64,000 nucleotides of DNA from JAVBNH01 sp031551635 (GTDB lineage Bacteria; Bacillota; Clostridia; Oscillospirales; Acutalibacteraceae): NCBI GenBank assembly GCA_031551635.1, contig JAVBNH010000002.1:124001-188000 (forward strand), read 5' to 3'. Shown piece after piece: positions 1 to 8,205 of the stretch. Position numbers and translations under genes: made by a program. Every line of letters begins with the position of its first letter. Within the stretch, counting starts at the first letter, position 1. Under the pieces are notes generated by a model. It saw only the letters and a program-made list of their open reading frames with translations, was not told the DNA's origin and ran no database searches.

Positions 1-1
1 A

Positions 2-460
2 AAAGACGGAATTCTCACCGGCTACATGAACAATCTCGAGTCCGCGAAGCATTTCGGCATGGAGCCAAGCGGAAACGCGAGGGCGCATGAATTCACCGAT
101 GAGCCGCTTATCAGAATGCGAAACACGGCTATTCTTCCGGGAAAAAGCAAGTTTAGCGATATGATTTCTTCTATAGACGACGGCTATTATTTCCTGAAAA
201 CCGGCAACGGACAGGCGGACACGACAGGCGAGTTTATGTTCGGAATAACCCTTGGCTATGAAATCAAAAACGGCAAAATCGGCAGCGCGATTCGCGACAC
301 GACTATCTCAGGTATTGCCTTTGAGATGTTGAAAACCGTTGATATGCTCTCGGATGAGATGCACTGGGACACCTCCGGCTACTGCGGCAAAAAGCAGCTC
401 ATGCCTGTCGCTATGGGTGGACCGGCGATAAAATGCAAAATCTCTGTCGGAGGACGCTAA
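2..460 (+). CDS. tldD: TldD metalloprotease, C-terminal part (cut by window start)
   Basis: The reading frame is open from base 2 and starts upstream of the window, so only about 152 C-terminal residues are seen. The visible part has typical TldD C-terminal features: an FTDEPLIRM segment, the run GQADTTGEF-MFG, and GYCGKKQ followed by GGPAIKCK near the end. The HExxxH zinc motif of TldD lies upstream and cannot be checked. TldD pairs with TldE/PmbA to form a protease that degrades unfolded peptides and, in some bacteria, matures modified peptides. The next gene is the partner, 71 bp downstream on the same strand, so they probably form one operon. Confidence 0.9.
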   Translation, partial: KDGILTGYMNNLESAKHFGMEPSGNARAHEFTDEPLIRMRNTAILPGKSKFSDMISSIDDGYYFLKTGNGQADTTGEFMFGITLGYEIKNGKIGSAIRDTTISGIAFEMLKTVDMLSDEMHWDTSGYCGKKQLMPVAMGGPAIKCKISVGGR

Positions 461-531
461 CAGGGAATCAGGTTTACAGGTTTATAGGTCGACAGGGTTG
501 AAATTTCATATATTTATGGATTGGAAGAATT

Positions 532-1833
532 ATGATGAAAAATTTAAATGATATTGCTAAATTCGCTCTTGATGCTTTGCTTAATGCGGGTGCTGACGAG
601 GCGGCATGTGTTGTCTCGTCCGGCGTAACAGATGAGCTTAATATCGATAGCGGCGAGATAAGTCTGATGCGTTCGCTTTTCGGCTATAAAATTTCTCTTA
701 AGGCGTTAAAGGATAAGAAAAAAGGCGTTATAATCATAAATAATCTAGACGACGACTCGATAACCGAAGCGGCTAAGCAATGCCTTGAGACTGCGGAGGC
801 TTCCCTTGAGGATGATGCGAATTGCATTTCAGAGCGCACGGAAAATGCTGATTTTGTCACGGGAATTCTTGAGCCGGACAGGGATAAGTTTTTCGAGAGA
901 ATCAAGGAATATCTTGCTGACGTAAAAAAAGATTATCCGCAGATTATGATTGAGCAGCTCGTCACCAGCTATGACAACTCCGAAACATTGTTTGCCAACA
1001 CTAACGGCGTTGTCTACAGCAGCCGCCATGGCAGCTATTCCTTAAATACGATGTTTTCCGCTCATGACGGCGAGAATTCAACTTCCTTCAACTACTGCGA
1101 TGTTTCCTTTGACAATCCCGATTGCAAAATCCTTGATATGGGCATGCAGCGCGACTTGTATGAAAAAAGCGTGATGCAGCTTGCAAACGCTCCTTTTGAG
1201 GGTAAATTCTGCGGTAAAGCGGTGCTTGCGCCCTTATGTCTCGGGGATTTTGTTAATATGGCTTTTGATAATTTTGTGTGTGATTCGACAATAATTGACG
1301 GCACAAGCCCCTGGCGTTACTCCCTGGGAACGAAGGTTGCCTGCGAGAATGTCACAATTTCCTTTGTGCCTCTTGACGAGAGAATAATCGGCGGCGAGAG
1401 ATACACCGCGGACGGTTATAAGAGTGAAAACTACGATGTGATTAAAAACGGAATGCTAGAATCCTTCTGCCTTTCACAGTACGCGGCGAAAAAAACAGGT
1501 CTCGGGCGCTCAAAAAATTCGAGCTCGGCTATGATGATCAAAAACGGCGACAAGAGCCTTGAAGACATCATCAATGGCATCGATAAGGGTATTTTGGTTT
1601 ACCGTTTTTCCGGCGGAGAACCCGCGACAAACGGCGATTTTTCCGGTGTCGCGAAAAACAGCTTTTTAATCGAAAACGGCAAAATAACAACGCCTGTCAG
1701 CGAAACTATGATAAGCGGAAACCTCGCGGCAATGCTGAAGAATGTTTCGGCAATCTCAAAGGAAACCGTCTGCGACGGCTCGAATATTCTTCCCTGGGCT
1801 GCCTTTGAAGGGATTACTGTTTCGGGGAAATAA
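532..1833 (+). CDS. pmbA: TldE/PmbA-family metallopeptidase partner protein
   Basis: A 433-residue protein of the TldD/PmbA family, close to the usual length of 430-450. It lacks the HExxxH zinc motif, as expected for the TldE/PmbA half of the TldD-TldE heterodimer. Recognisable stretches are SSGVTDELNID near the N-terminus, the central DGTSPWRYSLG, and the C-terminal region FSGVAKNSFLIENG followed by ETMISGNL. A GGAAGA ribosome binding site precedes two adjacent ATG codons (532 and 535). It follows tldD directly. A hairpin followed by a T-rich run lies just after the stop, so the operon probably ends here. Confidence 0.9.
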   Translation: MMKNLNDIAKFALDALLNAGADEAACVVSSGVTDELNIDSGEISLMRSLFGYKISLKALKDKKKGVIIINNLDDDSITEAAKQCLETAEASLEDDANCISERTENADFVTGILEPDRDKFFERIKEYLADVKKDYPQIMIEQLVTSYDNSETLFANTNGVVYSSRHGSYSLNTMFSAHDGENSTSFNYCDVSFDNPDCKILDMGMQRDLYEKSVMQLANAPFEGKFCGKAVLAPLCLGDFVNMAFDNFVCDSTIIDGTSPWRYSLGTKVACENVTISFVPLDERIIGGERYTADGYKSENYDVIKNGMLESFCLSQYAAKKTGLGRSKNSSSAMMIKNGDKSLEDIINGIDKGILVYRFSGGEPATNGDFSGVAKNSFLIENGKITTPVSETMISGNLAAMLKNVSAISKETVCDGSNILPWAAFEGITVSGK

Positions 1834-1851
1834 CAAAAAAAAGATTTTTTT

Positions 1852-1890
1852 AAGAGCTTTCTGAAAATAAAATCAGTAGGCTCTTATTTC
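1852..1890 (+). terminator. Probable intrinsic terminator after pmbA
   Basis: The arms AAGAGC (1852-1857) and GCTCTT (1880-1885) pair, with an inner CTGA/TCAG pair, followed by a T-rich ATTTCTTTT stretch. It sits 19 bp after the pmbA stop and before the next promoter. Confidence 0.6.
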
Positions 1891-1908
1891 TTTTCGGAAT
1901 AATCTAAT

Positions 1909-1943
1909 TTGACATTGTTCCGAATGTATGCTATGCTTAGCAT
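1909..1943 (+). promoter_or_regulatory. Promoter with overlapping palindromic operator for the HTH-HipA-like gene
   Basis: A consensus -35 TTGACA (1909-1914), a 17-bp spacer and -10 TATGCT (1932-1937) precede the HTH-kinase gene. A perfect palindrome ATGCT-T-AGCAT (1933-1943) overlaps the -10 and the start of transcription. A second inverted pair, TTCGGAA (1892-1898) and TTCCGAA (1918-1924), flanks the -35. Because the downstream protein has an N-terminal HTH domain, autoregulation is a reasonable inference. The promoter also rules out an upstream ATG at 1928 as the start. Confidence 0.7.
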
Positions 1944-1960
1944 TACAAGGAGAGATTAAA

Positions 1961-3217
1961 TTGAAACAGTATATCACCACGCGTCAGGCGGCGGAAAAAT
2001 GGAAAATATCTGACCGGCGGGTTCGTATGCTTTGCGCAAAAAATAAAATATCCGGCGCATTTAAAGATGGAAAATCATATAAAATACCGTTTGATGCCGA
2101 AAAGCCTACTGATGAGAGAGAGCGAAAAAATAAATCAAATCCGATTCGTTTTTTAAAATGGGAAAATGATGTTATAGGAATCATAGACAGCTCAAAAAGC
2201 GTTTCCTTTACAAAACCAAAGTATAACAGTCTGGTTGAGCTTTATACCGGCGGCATAGATTCATGGAATCCTGAACAGTATACTGAATTTTTGTCTCAAC
2301 GCGCTGTAAGCCGCGACCGCCGTGATATTGAAAAACTTTTGTTTCGCTGCGGTTTATCATTTTATGATGTTTTACGCATTACTGAAATCACAAGAGGTAT
2401 TCATCCAAAAGATATGCTGTGGATTGCGAACTCCGAGGATGAGCGGCTGGATGAGGTTATAACGGATGTTTTCGATTCTGTTTTTCATCAGAAAATTGAT
2501 TTGATTGGTGAGAGTATTGACACACCGGAAGGGTATAATATCAAACGCTACGGTGTTTTTAAAGGGCAATACGGCATTTATAAACAGCGTATCAGTCCCT
2601 TGATTACCGACGCGGAATCAGAGGTTGCGGTGTATTTGCTGGCGCGGAAATTAGGTGTACCCTGCTGTCCGGCATACCGTGTTGATAAAAATACCGTGTT
2701 TTCCGCTTTTTTATATGATTTTTCGAAAGAATACATTGTTCATTTTCGCAGATTGTTTGACTCCTCAAGGTCAGACAATGAATATCGGAATCTGATTTCT
2801 GTACGTCCGCAATATAAGGATGATATTGCAAGGATGATTCTTTTAGATTTTGTAACAAGGCAGGACGATCGGCATCTTTCCAATATAGCCATAAAAATAA
2901 ACGTGGTGGGTGAATCCTTTTACCCTTTATATGATAACGGGCGCAGTCTGTTTTATGAGGACACTGAGGAATTTGTCACAGCTGCTGTTACTGATGTACA
3001 AAAATACGCAACAAGCTTTGGCTATAGCGGAACATATTATGATTATGTCCGGGAAATTGCAAAGGAACGAGGGAGTTTAAAAGGGCTTGTCAATCTTGAT
3101 ATTTCTAAAAGGGAAATTACTGACATCCTGAATGAATCTTGTTTTGAAGGTTATCGCTTACGGAATTCTGTTGAATGGATTATGAAAACATTGGAAATAA
3201 TTAGAGGTCTTTCATGA
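1961..3217 (+). CDS. HTH domain fused to HipA/CtkA-like protein kinase
   Basis: A 419-residue protein starting at TTG 1961, with AAGGAGAG just upstream; an ATG at 1928 would lie inside the promoter. Residues 1-48 look like a MerR/excisionase-type HTH (TTRQAAEKWKISDRRVRML). The C-terminal two thirds resemble the HipA-like Ser/Thr kinase fold. DDRHLSN supplies a catalytic-loop Asp (about D303) and Asn (N308), and YDNGRSLF supplies the DFG-like metal-binding Asp (about D325). Classical hipBA encodes the HTH antitoxin separately; here HTH and kinase are one chain and no separate HipB gene is adjacent. The stop overlaps the next gene's ATG. The substrate is unknown. Confidence 0.7.
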   Translation: MKQYITTRQAAEKWKISDRRVRMLCAKNKISGAFKDGKSYKIPFDAEKPTDERERKNKSNPIRFLKWENDVIGIIDSSKSVSFTKPKYNSLVELYTGGIDSWNPEQYTEFLSQRAVSRDRRDIEKLLFRCGLSFYDVLRITEITRGIHPKDMLWIANSEDERLDEVITDVFDSVFHQKIDLIGESIDTPEGYNIKRYGVFKGQYGIYKQRISPLITDAESEVAVYLLARKLGVPCCPAYRVDKNTVFSAFLYDFSKEYIVHFRRLFDSSRSDNEYRNLISVRPQYKDDIARMILLDFVTRQDDRHLSNIAIKINVVGESFYPLYDNGRSLFYEDTEEFVTAAVTDVQKYATSFGYSGTYYDYVREIAKERGSLKGLVNLDISKREITDILNESCFEGYRLRNSVEWIMKTLEIIRGLS

Positions 3218-3993
3218 AAACGAATGTAAAAATGCTTATTTTCGACCTCGACAACACCCTGCTATGCTCGGACAAGACAATTTCGCGGTATACCTGCGAT
3301 GTATTGAGCCGCTGCAGGAATTCGGGGTTGGGTGTCGTTTTCGCAACGGCACGTTCGGAGCATTCAAGCCGCTGGTATATAGAACAGATTAGACCTGATG
3401 CGGTCATTTCCAATGGCGGCGCTCTTGTTCGTGTCGGCGCAGAAAGAGTTTACCGCTCGACACTTTCGCAGCCGCTATCCTGTGAGCTGCTTTCTGTGTT
3501 TCTGAGAGAAAAAAATGTCGGCTACATCACTGCCGAAACCGACAAGGGGTATTATATCAGCCAGGCGGTCAGGGATGATGACCCTGAATGGGAGGAATAT
3601 CAGCCGGTAACCGTGAATGATTTTGCAAGCGGTATTTACTGCGACGCATATAAGCTGACAGTTCAGATTTTCGACGAAACAACGGCAAAGGCAGCCGCGT
3701 CAAGGTTTCCGGACGTTTCGATACTGCGTTTTTCGGGTACTGACTGGTACCGCTTCGCGAATATCCGGGCTGATAAATGGCACGGGGTTTCGGCGCTTCT
3801 TGATTATTACGGGCTGCACGGCGAGCAGGCGGCTGTGTTCGGTGATGATTATAATGATGTCGAAATGATAAAAAACTGTGTTGGCATTGCGGTCGAGAAC
3901 GCTGTAGCTGAGGTGAAAAACGCGGCGAAATTTATCTGCGGCAGCAATGACGAGGACGGCCCGGCGAGATGGATTGACGCCAATATTTTATAA
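3214..3993 (+). CDS. HAD-superfamily hydrolase, Cof type
   Basis: A 259-residue cytoplasmic phosphatase of the Cof/HAD-IIB type. Motif I is FDLDNTLL, with nucleophile Asp and general-acid Asp near residue 11. The C-terminal motif IV is FGDDYNDVEM, which binds Mg2+. A C2-type cap lies between them. It overlaps the preceding gene by 4 bp (ATGA), so the two are probably translated together. Relatives dephosphorylate small sugar phosphates or flavin-type cofactors; the substrate cannot be read from sequence. Confidence 0.85.
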   Translation: MKTNVKMLIFDLDNTLLCSDKTISRYTCDVLSRCRNSGLGVVFATARSEHSSRWYIEQIRPDAVISNGGALVRVGAERVYRSTLSQPLSCELLSVFLREKNVGYITAETDKGYYISQAVRDDDPEWEEYQPVTVNDFASGIYCDAYKLTVQIFDETTAKAAASRFPDVSILRFSGTDWYRFANIRADKWHGVSALLDYYGLHGEQAAVFGDDYNDVEMIKNCVGIAVENAVAEVKNAAKFICGSNDEDGPARWIDANIL

Positions 3994-4013
3994 GAATTTA
4001 AGTGGTGATTTTT

Positions 4014-4745
4014 ATGGATTGCGAAATAAAAAACCGACTACTAAAAAAAAGATATGTACTGCCTGTCATAATTGCCTTTATAATTTTAGCAGTGTTTATT
4101 ACGCTGCGTTTGATTAAGGGCTCGCCGCTTATACCTAAGCTCGAATACAGCGCGGAGGATTTCGGCATAAAAACCGTTAAAAGCGGAATGGATTTCAACA
4201 AAAACAAGGTTGACGACTTTTCCGATTTTGTGCTTGGCGCGAGGAAGGACGCGGAAAACAAGCCGGATTATGACAGCAGCTATTTCGACACCGGTTACCC
4301 CCCTGAGGACAAGGGTGTGTGTACCGATGTTATCTGGCGAGCCTTTAAAAATGCGGGTTACGCCTTGAGATACATGGTAGACGAGGATATAGAGCAGCGT
4401 TTAGACGAATATCCCGCGGTTGAAAAAAGGGACGACAGAATTGATTTTCGCCGCGTAAAAAATCTCAGGGTATACTTTGAAAAATACGCGCTCTCCCTGA
4501 CAACAGATATAAATGAAATTGCACAGTGGCAGCCGGGCGACATTGTGATTTTCGGCGAGGATGTACATATCGGTCTGGTGTCGGATAAGCGAAACAGTGA
4601 CGGGCAGACTTTAATTATACATAACGGCGGTCAGCCGGACAGGGAGGAAAATTATCTCATGTACGGCAAGCAAAAGGTGACCGGGCACTACCGCTTTGAC
4701 GCGGCAGTAATTGAAAAGGATAAATTAATCGCATGGAAGGATTAA
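4014..4745 (+). CDS. DUF1287 family protein, membrane-anchored
   Basis: A 243-residue protein with one N-terminal transmembrane helix (about residues 12-33) and an outside domain. The domain matches DUF1287: GVCTDVIWRAF near the middle, a WQPGDIVIF motif, HIGLVSD, and IIHNGG. These Cys, His and His/Asn positions resemble an NlpC/P60-like papain fold, so a cell-wall or amidase role is possible but not shown. ATG 4014 is preferred because GTGGTG upstream serves as ribosome binding site. It follows the HAD gene closely. Confidence 0.75.
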   Translation: MDCEIKNRLLKKRYVLPVIIAFIILAVFITLRLIKGSPLIPKLEYSAEDFGIKTVKSGMDFNKNKVDDFSDFVLGARKDAENKPDYDSSYFDTGYPPEDKGVCTDVIWRAFKNAGYALRYMVDEDIEQRLDEYPAVEKRDDRIDFRRVKNLRVYFEKYALSLTTDINEIAQWQPGDIVIFGEDVHIGLVSDKRNSDGQTLIIHNGGQPDREENYLMYGKQKVTGHYRFDAAVIEKDKLIAWKD

Positions 4746-4810
4746 AATAATTCCGAATACTGCTTGTACCGATTGACGAGAAAAATATCTTTTAAAACGA
4801 TAAAAACATA

Positions 4811-4859
4811 TTGACAAACGATAAATCATATGATAGAATAACCTCAAATATCAAATGAT
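4811..4859 (+). promoter_or_regulatory. Promoter with two ATCA-NN-TGAT operator-like palindromes
   Basis: TTGACA (4811-4816), a 17-bp spacer and TAGAAT (4834-4839) form a strong promoter. The perfect palindrome ATCATATGAT (4825-4834) lies between the two boxes, and a near copy ATCAAATGAT (4850-4859) starts exactly 25 bp later. Two similar sites on nearly the same helix face are what a dimeric XRE regulator would bind. The downstream XRE gene is the natural candidate. Confidence 0.65.
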
Positions 4860-4873
4860 TGGATGTGTTATTT

Positions 4874-5356
4874 TTGAAAAAAGCACCGACATTTTTTCTC
4901 AGAACTGTACTTTGCCTTATTCTGCTAATCCTTCTCGCGCTTTGCGTCTTTGCCGCTGCACCTGTTTCTAAGTCTATTGTTGAATGTATTCCTGATTATT
5001 CCTATTTGCAAATTCCGATATTAATCGGCATTATCGCTGCCGCGCTGCCTGTGTTCTTCGCGCTTTTTGAGTGTCTGAAGCTGCTGGGGTATATCGATAA
5101 AAATACCGCGTTTTCCGTTTTGTCAGTTCGCTCGCTTAAGAAAATAAAATTCTGCGCGCTTATATGCAGCATCATTCTTTTTGCTTTTATGCCGGTCATT
5201 TTCCTGCTCGCGGACGCGGACGACGCACCCGGACTCGTGTTCTTTTTTTCAGCATTCGCCGGTTCGCCATTAGTTCTCGCAACTGTTTTCGCCGTGCTTG
5301 AAAGACTGCTCGGCGACGTAATAAAAATGAAACAGGAGAACGATTTGACGATTTAG
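4874..5356 (+). CDS. DUF2975 family integral membrane protein
   Basis: About 160 residues with four predicted transmembrane helices: a first helix near the N-terminus, then PILIGIIAAALPVFFAL, CALICSIILFAF and GLVFFFSAFAGSPLVLA. The layout and the adjacent small XRE regulator match the DUF2975/YozG-type gene pair common in Firmicutes. TTG 4874 with GGATGTG upstream is chosen; an in-frame TTG at 4859 has no clear ribosome binding site. The function is not established in the family. Confidence 0.7.
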   Translation: MKKAPTFFLRTVLCLILLILLALCVFAAAPVSKSIVECIPDYSYLQIPILIGIIAAALPVFFALFECLKLLGYIDKNTAFSVLSVRSLKKIKFCALICSIILFAFMPVIFLLADADDAPGLVFFFSAFAGSPLVLATVFAVLERLLGDVIKMKQENDLTI

Positions 5357-5391
5357 GCGATGTGCTTATACGGAAAATTAAAGTGATAAAG

Positions 5392-5598
5392 ATGAGTATA
5401 ATAGTTAATATTGATGTACAGCTGGCGCTTAAAAAAATGAGCGTTACCGAGCTTTCAAACAGTGTCGGTATCTCTATGGCGAATCTCTCGGTTCTCAAAA
5501 ACGGAAAAGCGAAGGCAATCCGCTTTTCGACACTTGAGGCTATCTGCCGCGCACTTGAGTGCCAGCCGGGCGATATTCTTGAGTTTTCAGATGATTAA
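5392..5598 (+). CDS. XRE-family HTH regulator (YozG-like)
   Basis: A 68-residue Cro/CI-type DNA-binding protein. The helix-turn-helix is SVTELSNSVGISMANLSVLK in outline, followed by GKAKAIRFSTLEAICRAL and CQPGDILEF, a pattern typical of YozG-like regulators paired with DUF2975 proteins. ATG 5392 gives the usual family N-terminus; an upstream in-frame GTG (5362) does not. It lies 35 bp after the DUF2975 gene and probably controls the promoter at 4811-4859. Confidence 0.85.
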   Translation: MSIIVNIDVQLALKKMSVTELSNSVGISMANLSVLKNGKAKAIRFSTLEAICRALECQPGDILEFSDD

Positions 5599-5618
5599 TT
5601 ATTTTTTAGGCGGTTTTT

Positions 5619-6407
5619 ATGTTAAGTGAAAAAAAATTGTTTTTATTCGATATAGACGGCACGATCGCACTCGGCGAGACCTTGTTAAGCGGCGCACGCG
5701 AGCTCTTTGAGCATATAAAAAGCATCGGCGGTGCCTCGCTCTTTATAACGAATAATTCGACAAAGAGCAGAAAGTCTTATATTGAAAAATTTTGCAAATG
5801 GAATATTGAGACTTGTGAAAATGATTTTGTGACATCTTCTTATGCATCTTGCCTTTACCTGAAAGAAAATTATCAGGGAAAAAAGATTTTCGCGCTCGGT
5901 ACAAAGTCATTCATTGAGGAGCTTAGGAGCTTTTCGGTCAATGTGAGCGAAGAAATTGAGGAAGATATTTCTGCAGTAATTGTTGCATTTGACAATGAAA
6001 TGACATATAATAAGGCGATGAACGCAAGTGTTTTGCTGCAGCGGGATAATGTCGATTTTCTCGCTACAAACCCCGATTTACGCTGCCCCGGCACTGACGG
6101 TTTTATTCCCGACTGCGGGGCGATTTGCGCGATGATTTCGGCGACTGTCGGAAGAGAGCCGCACTATATAGGCAAGCCGGACAGGAGAATTATAGACATA
6201 TGCCTTGAGCTGACAGGGTTTTCACCGCGTGAAACACTTGTCGTCGGCGACAGGCTCTATACTGATATACTCAGCGGGATTAATGCGGGAGTTGAAACCT
6301 GTTTGCTGCTAACGGGTGAGGCGACACTTGCCGATGCTGAAATCTCCGACTATAAGCCTGATTTTATTTTCACCAATATAAGAGAACTGTATAACGCTTG
6401 CATATAA
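5619..6407 (+). CDS. HAD-IIA hydrolase (NagD/phosphoglycolate-phosphatase-like)
   Basis: A 262-residue HAD phosphatase of subclass IIA. Motif I is LFDIDGTIALG, motif II is FITNNSTKS, and the C-terminal motif is VVGDRLYTDI. The GKPD motif (IGKPDRRIIDICL) is typical of NagD/AraL/4-nitrophenylphosphatase relatives. Likely substrates are sugar phosphates or phosphoglycolate. It lies 20 bp after the XRE gene and may share its transcript, but no functional link is obvious. Confidence 0.85.
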   Translation: MLSEKKLFLFDIDGTIALGETLLSGARELFEHIKSIGGASLFITNNSTKSRKSYIEKFCKWNIETCENDFVTSSYASCLYLKENYQGKKIFALGTKSFIEELRSFSVNVSEEIEEDISAVIVAFDNEMTYNKAMNASVLLQRDNVDFLATNPDLRCPGTDGFIPDCGAICAMISATVGREPHYIGKPDRRIIDICLELTGFSPRETLVVGDRLYTDILSGINAGVETCLLLTGEATLADAEISDYKPDFIFTNIRELYNACI

Positions 6408-6443
6408 TATAAATAAGGTAATATAAAGGGAAGAGGTACAGAT

Positions 6444-6899
6444 ATGATTTTTGACAAAATTGAAAATCTCGGTAGCTACAGTGCGATAATCAAGGACTGC
6501 GGCACGATTTCCGCTTTCATTAAAAAGGTTCTTGACGAGGGTATTACAGACGGAAAATTTGAGCTTGACGGTAAAAGATTGTTCGTCATGGTTCAAGAAA
6601 ATGAGACAAAAGCTCTCGAGGGCAGACGTCCGGAAGCTCACAGAAAATACGCGGATCTGCAAGTCATGCTGAAGGGCAGGGAACTTATAGGTTGGGCAGA
6701 GCTTGGAGATTTGACAGCGGAAGAGGAAAAATTCACGGACGGCAACGACATGGGTTTTTACAAAGGTGACTGCAAGCTGTGGCTGCCGCTTGATGAAGGC
6801 TATTTTGCTTATCTGCTGCCTCAGGACGCTCATATGCCCTGCATAAAAGTCGCCGACAATGAAAGAGCGCTGAAGGTCGTCTTTAAGATTGAAGTATAA
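6444..6899 (+). CDS. YhcH/YjgK/YiaL family protein (sugar anomerase-like cupin)
   Basis: A 151-residue single-domain protein of the YhcH/YjgK/YiaL (DUF386) family. Diagnostic pieces are EGRRPEAHRKYADLQVML (metal-binding His and Glu in a cupin barrel), the central YKGDCKLWLPLDEGYFAYLLPQD outline, and HMPCIKV. Studied relatives act on sialic acid or other sugar anomers. Ribosome binding site AGAGG lies before ATG 6444. It is followed immediately by the GDPD gene. Confidence 0.8.
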   Translation: MIFDKIENLGSYSAIIKDCGTISAFIKKVLDEGITDGKFELDGKRLFVMVQENETKALEGRRPEAHRKYADLQVMLKGRELIGWAELGDLTAEEEKFTDGNDMGFYKGDCKLWLPLDEGYFAYLLPQDAHMPCIKVADNERALKVVFKIEV

Positions 6900-6900
6900 T

Positions 6901-7551
6901 ATGGCTAATAGGAAAATTACCGTTACGGCACACGCTGGCGCAATGAACACGAGAGCGAACTCGGTTTCTTCTGTTAAACAGATTGTGCAAACCGCCGCCG
7001 ATATTGTTGAGTTTGATGTTTCCTTTCGCCCCGACGGCACGCCGGTCGCGATACATAAAGACAGACCTTCGATTAGACAGGGCACACTTTTATCGAAGAT
7101 GCTTGCCGCGGTCGCCGAAAGCGAAACGATGCAAATAAACCTTGATTTGAAGTCTGAGACGAATCTTCCGGCTTTGATGCCGTTGATTCGAGAGTTTGGT
7201 TTGCTCAAGCGTGTATTTTTCACCGGCGTTGAACGCGAAAGAGCTTTAAAGGTTCGTGAGCAGTGCCCGGAAATCCCCTACTACCTCAATACAAGTCTCG
7301 AAAAAAAGAACGACAGTGAATATCTCCGGACGCTTGCCCGGGAAATTCGCATGCTCGGCTGTGTCGGGATCAATATGCATTATTCTAATGCCACACAATT
7401 AGCGGTTGATATAATGCACGAAGAGGGTTTGCTTGTTTCTCTTTGGACTGTCGGTAAGGCTGCCGATATGCAAAGGCTGCTGAACTATGGCGCAGATAAT
7501 ATCACGACAAGAAAACCTCTTAAGCTTTTGAGACTAATAGATAATCATTAA
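6901..7551 (+). CDS. Short glycerophosphodiester phosphodiesterase-family protein
   Basis: A 216-residue GDPD-like TIM barrel. The N-terminal AHAGAMNTRANS supplies the first catalytic His, VEFDVSFRPDG the Glu-x-Asp metal ligands, and AIHKD the second His. The C-terminal LVSLWTVGKAADMQRLL and GADNITTRKP match the family end. It is shorter than most secreted GDPDs (240-300) because the loop after HKD is nearly absent, and there is no signal peptide. ATG 6901 follows the preceding stop by one base; an upstream in-frame TTG would overlap that gene. Confidence 0.75.
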   Translation: MANRKITVTAHAGAMNTRANSVSSVKQIVQTAADIVEFDVSFRPDGTPVAIHKDRPSIRQGTLLSKMLAAVAESETMQINLDLKSETNLPALMPLIREFGLLKRVFFTGVERERALKVREQCPEIPYYLNTSLEKKNDSEYLRTLAREIRMLGCVGINMHYSNATQLAVDIMHEEGLLVSLWTVGKAADMQRLLNYGADNITTRKPLKLLRLIDNH

Positions 7552-7702
7552 GTAAAAACTTGATTTTTATTTCGAAAATTAATGAAAAAGCATTTTAATA
7601 TGGCAAATTAAATTAAAAGAAGAAGCTCCGATATTATGTGGATAAGTATGTGAAATCGACTATTTTTTTAGTTAAATTCATTTTTTTTTAGCGGTTATTT
7701 AC

Positions 7703-7731
7703 TTGAATTTAACCAACAATAGTGCTATAAT
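7703..7731 (+). promoter_or_regulatory. Promoter of the V/A-ATPase operon
   Basis: In the 297-bp AT-rich gap after the GDPD gene, TTGAAT (7703-7708), a 17-bp spacer and a perfect TATAAT (7726-7731) lie about 115 bp upstream of the first ATPase gene. Nothing else recognisable was seen in the gap. Confidence 0.65.
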
Positions 7732-7848
7732 TACTTACATTGTTCAGAATATATCGGATTATTTCTTTATAAGTATTATTAATTGTTATTTAATCCTTTT
7801 AAAGAGAAATGTGTAAGTATTATAACAGTTTTAAAGAGGTGAGAGCAT

Positions 7849-8160
7849 ATGGCATCGGAGCTTTTAAATACTATTATAGACGCTGAGGAGGCGGCAGCGA
7901 GTCGCTTGGCTGCGGCAAAACTGCAGGGTGAGGAAATAATTTCAGCAGCGAAATTGCGTTCGGAGGAGTTGCTTGAAAAATCCGCGGCACAAGCAAATTC
8001 AAGAGCGGCGAATATAATTGATGAGGCAAGACAAAAATCAAATAAAATCATTGAAGATAAAATAAAGCAGGCGGAGATTGAAGCTGTGGCTCTCGGTGCG
8101 AACTGCGCGGGAAGGGTTGACCTGACTCTTGAAGCTATCAAAGCTTCTTTTATAAATTAG
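7849..8160 (+). CDS. V/A-type ATP synthase peripheral-stalk coiled-coil subunit (G/H-like)
   Basis: A 103-residue, Ala/Glu/Lys-rich protein, predicted almost entirely coiled coil (EAAASRLAAAKLQGEEI and similar heptads). By position it is the peripheral-stalk partner of subunit E, called AhaH in archaea and NtpF in Enterococcus hirae. GAGGTGAG precedes ATG 7849. It opens a nine-gene operon in the order stalk-I-K-E-C-F-A-B-D, the same order as the E. hirae ntp operon. Confidence 0.8.
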   Translation: MASELLNTIIDAEEAAASRLAAAKLQGEEIISAAKLRSEELLEKSAAQANSRAANIIDEARQKSNKIIEDKIKQAEIEAVALGANCAGRVDLTLEAIKASFIN

Positions 8161-8205
8161 TTTGCAAAAGCCGCGAAAAAAAATCGCTTAATAAGAAGGA
8201 ATTTT

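Noticed and set aside
6309..7223. Long minus-strand open frame (about 300 codons)
   Set aside because: It lies antisense to three genes with clear family matches (HAD-IIA, YhcH-like, GDPD) and shows no recognisable protein features.
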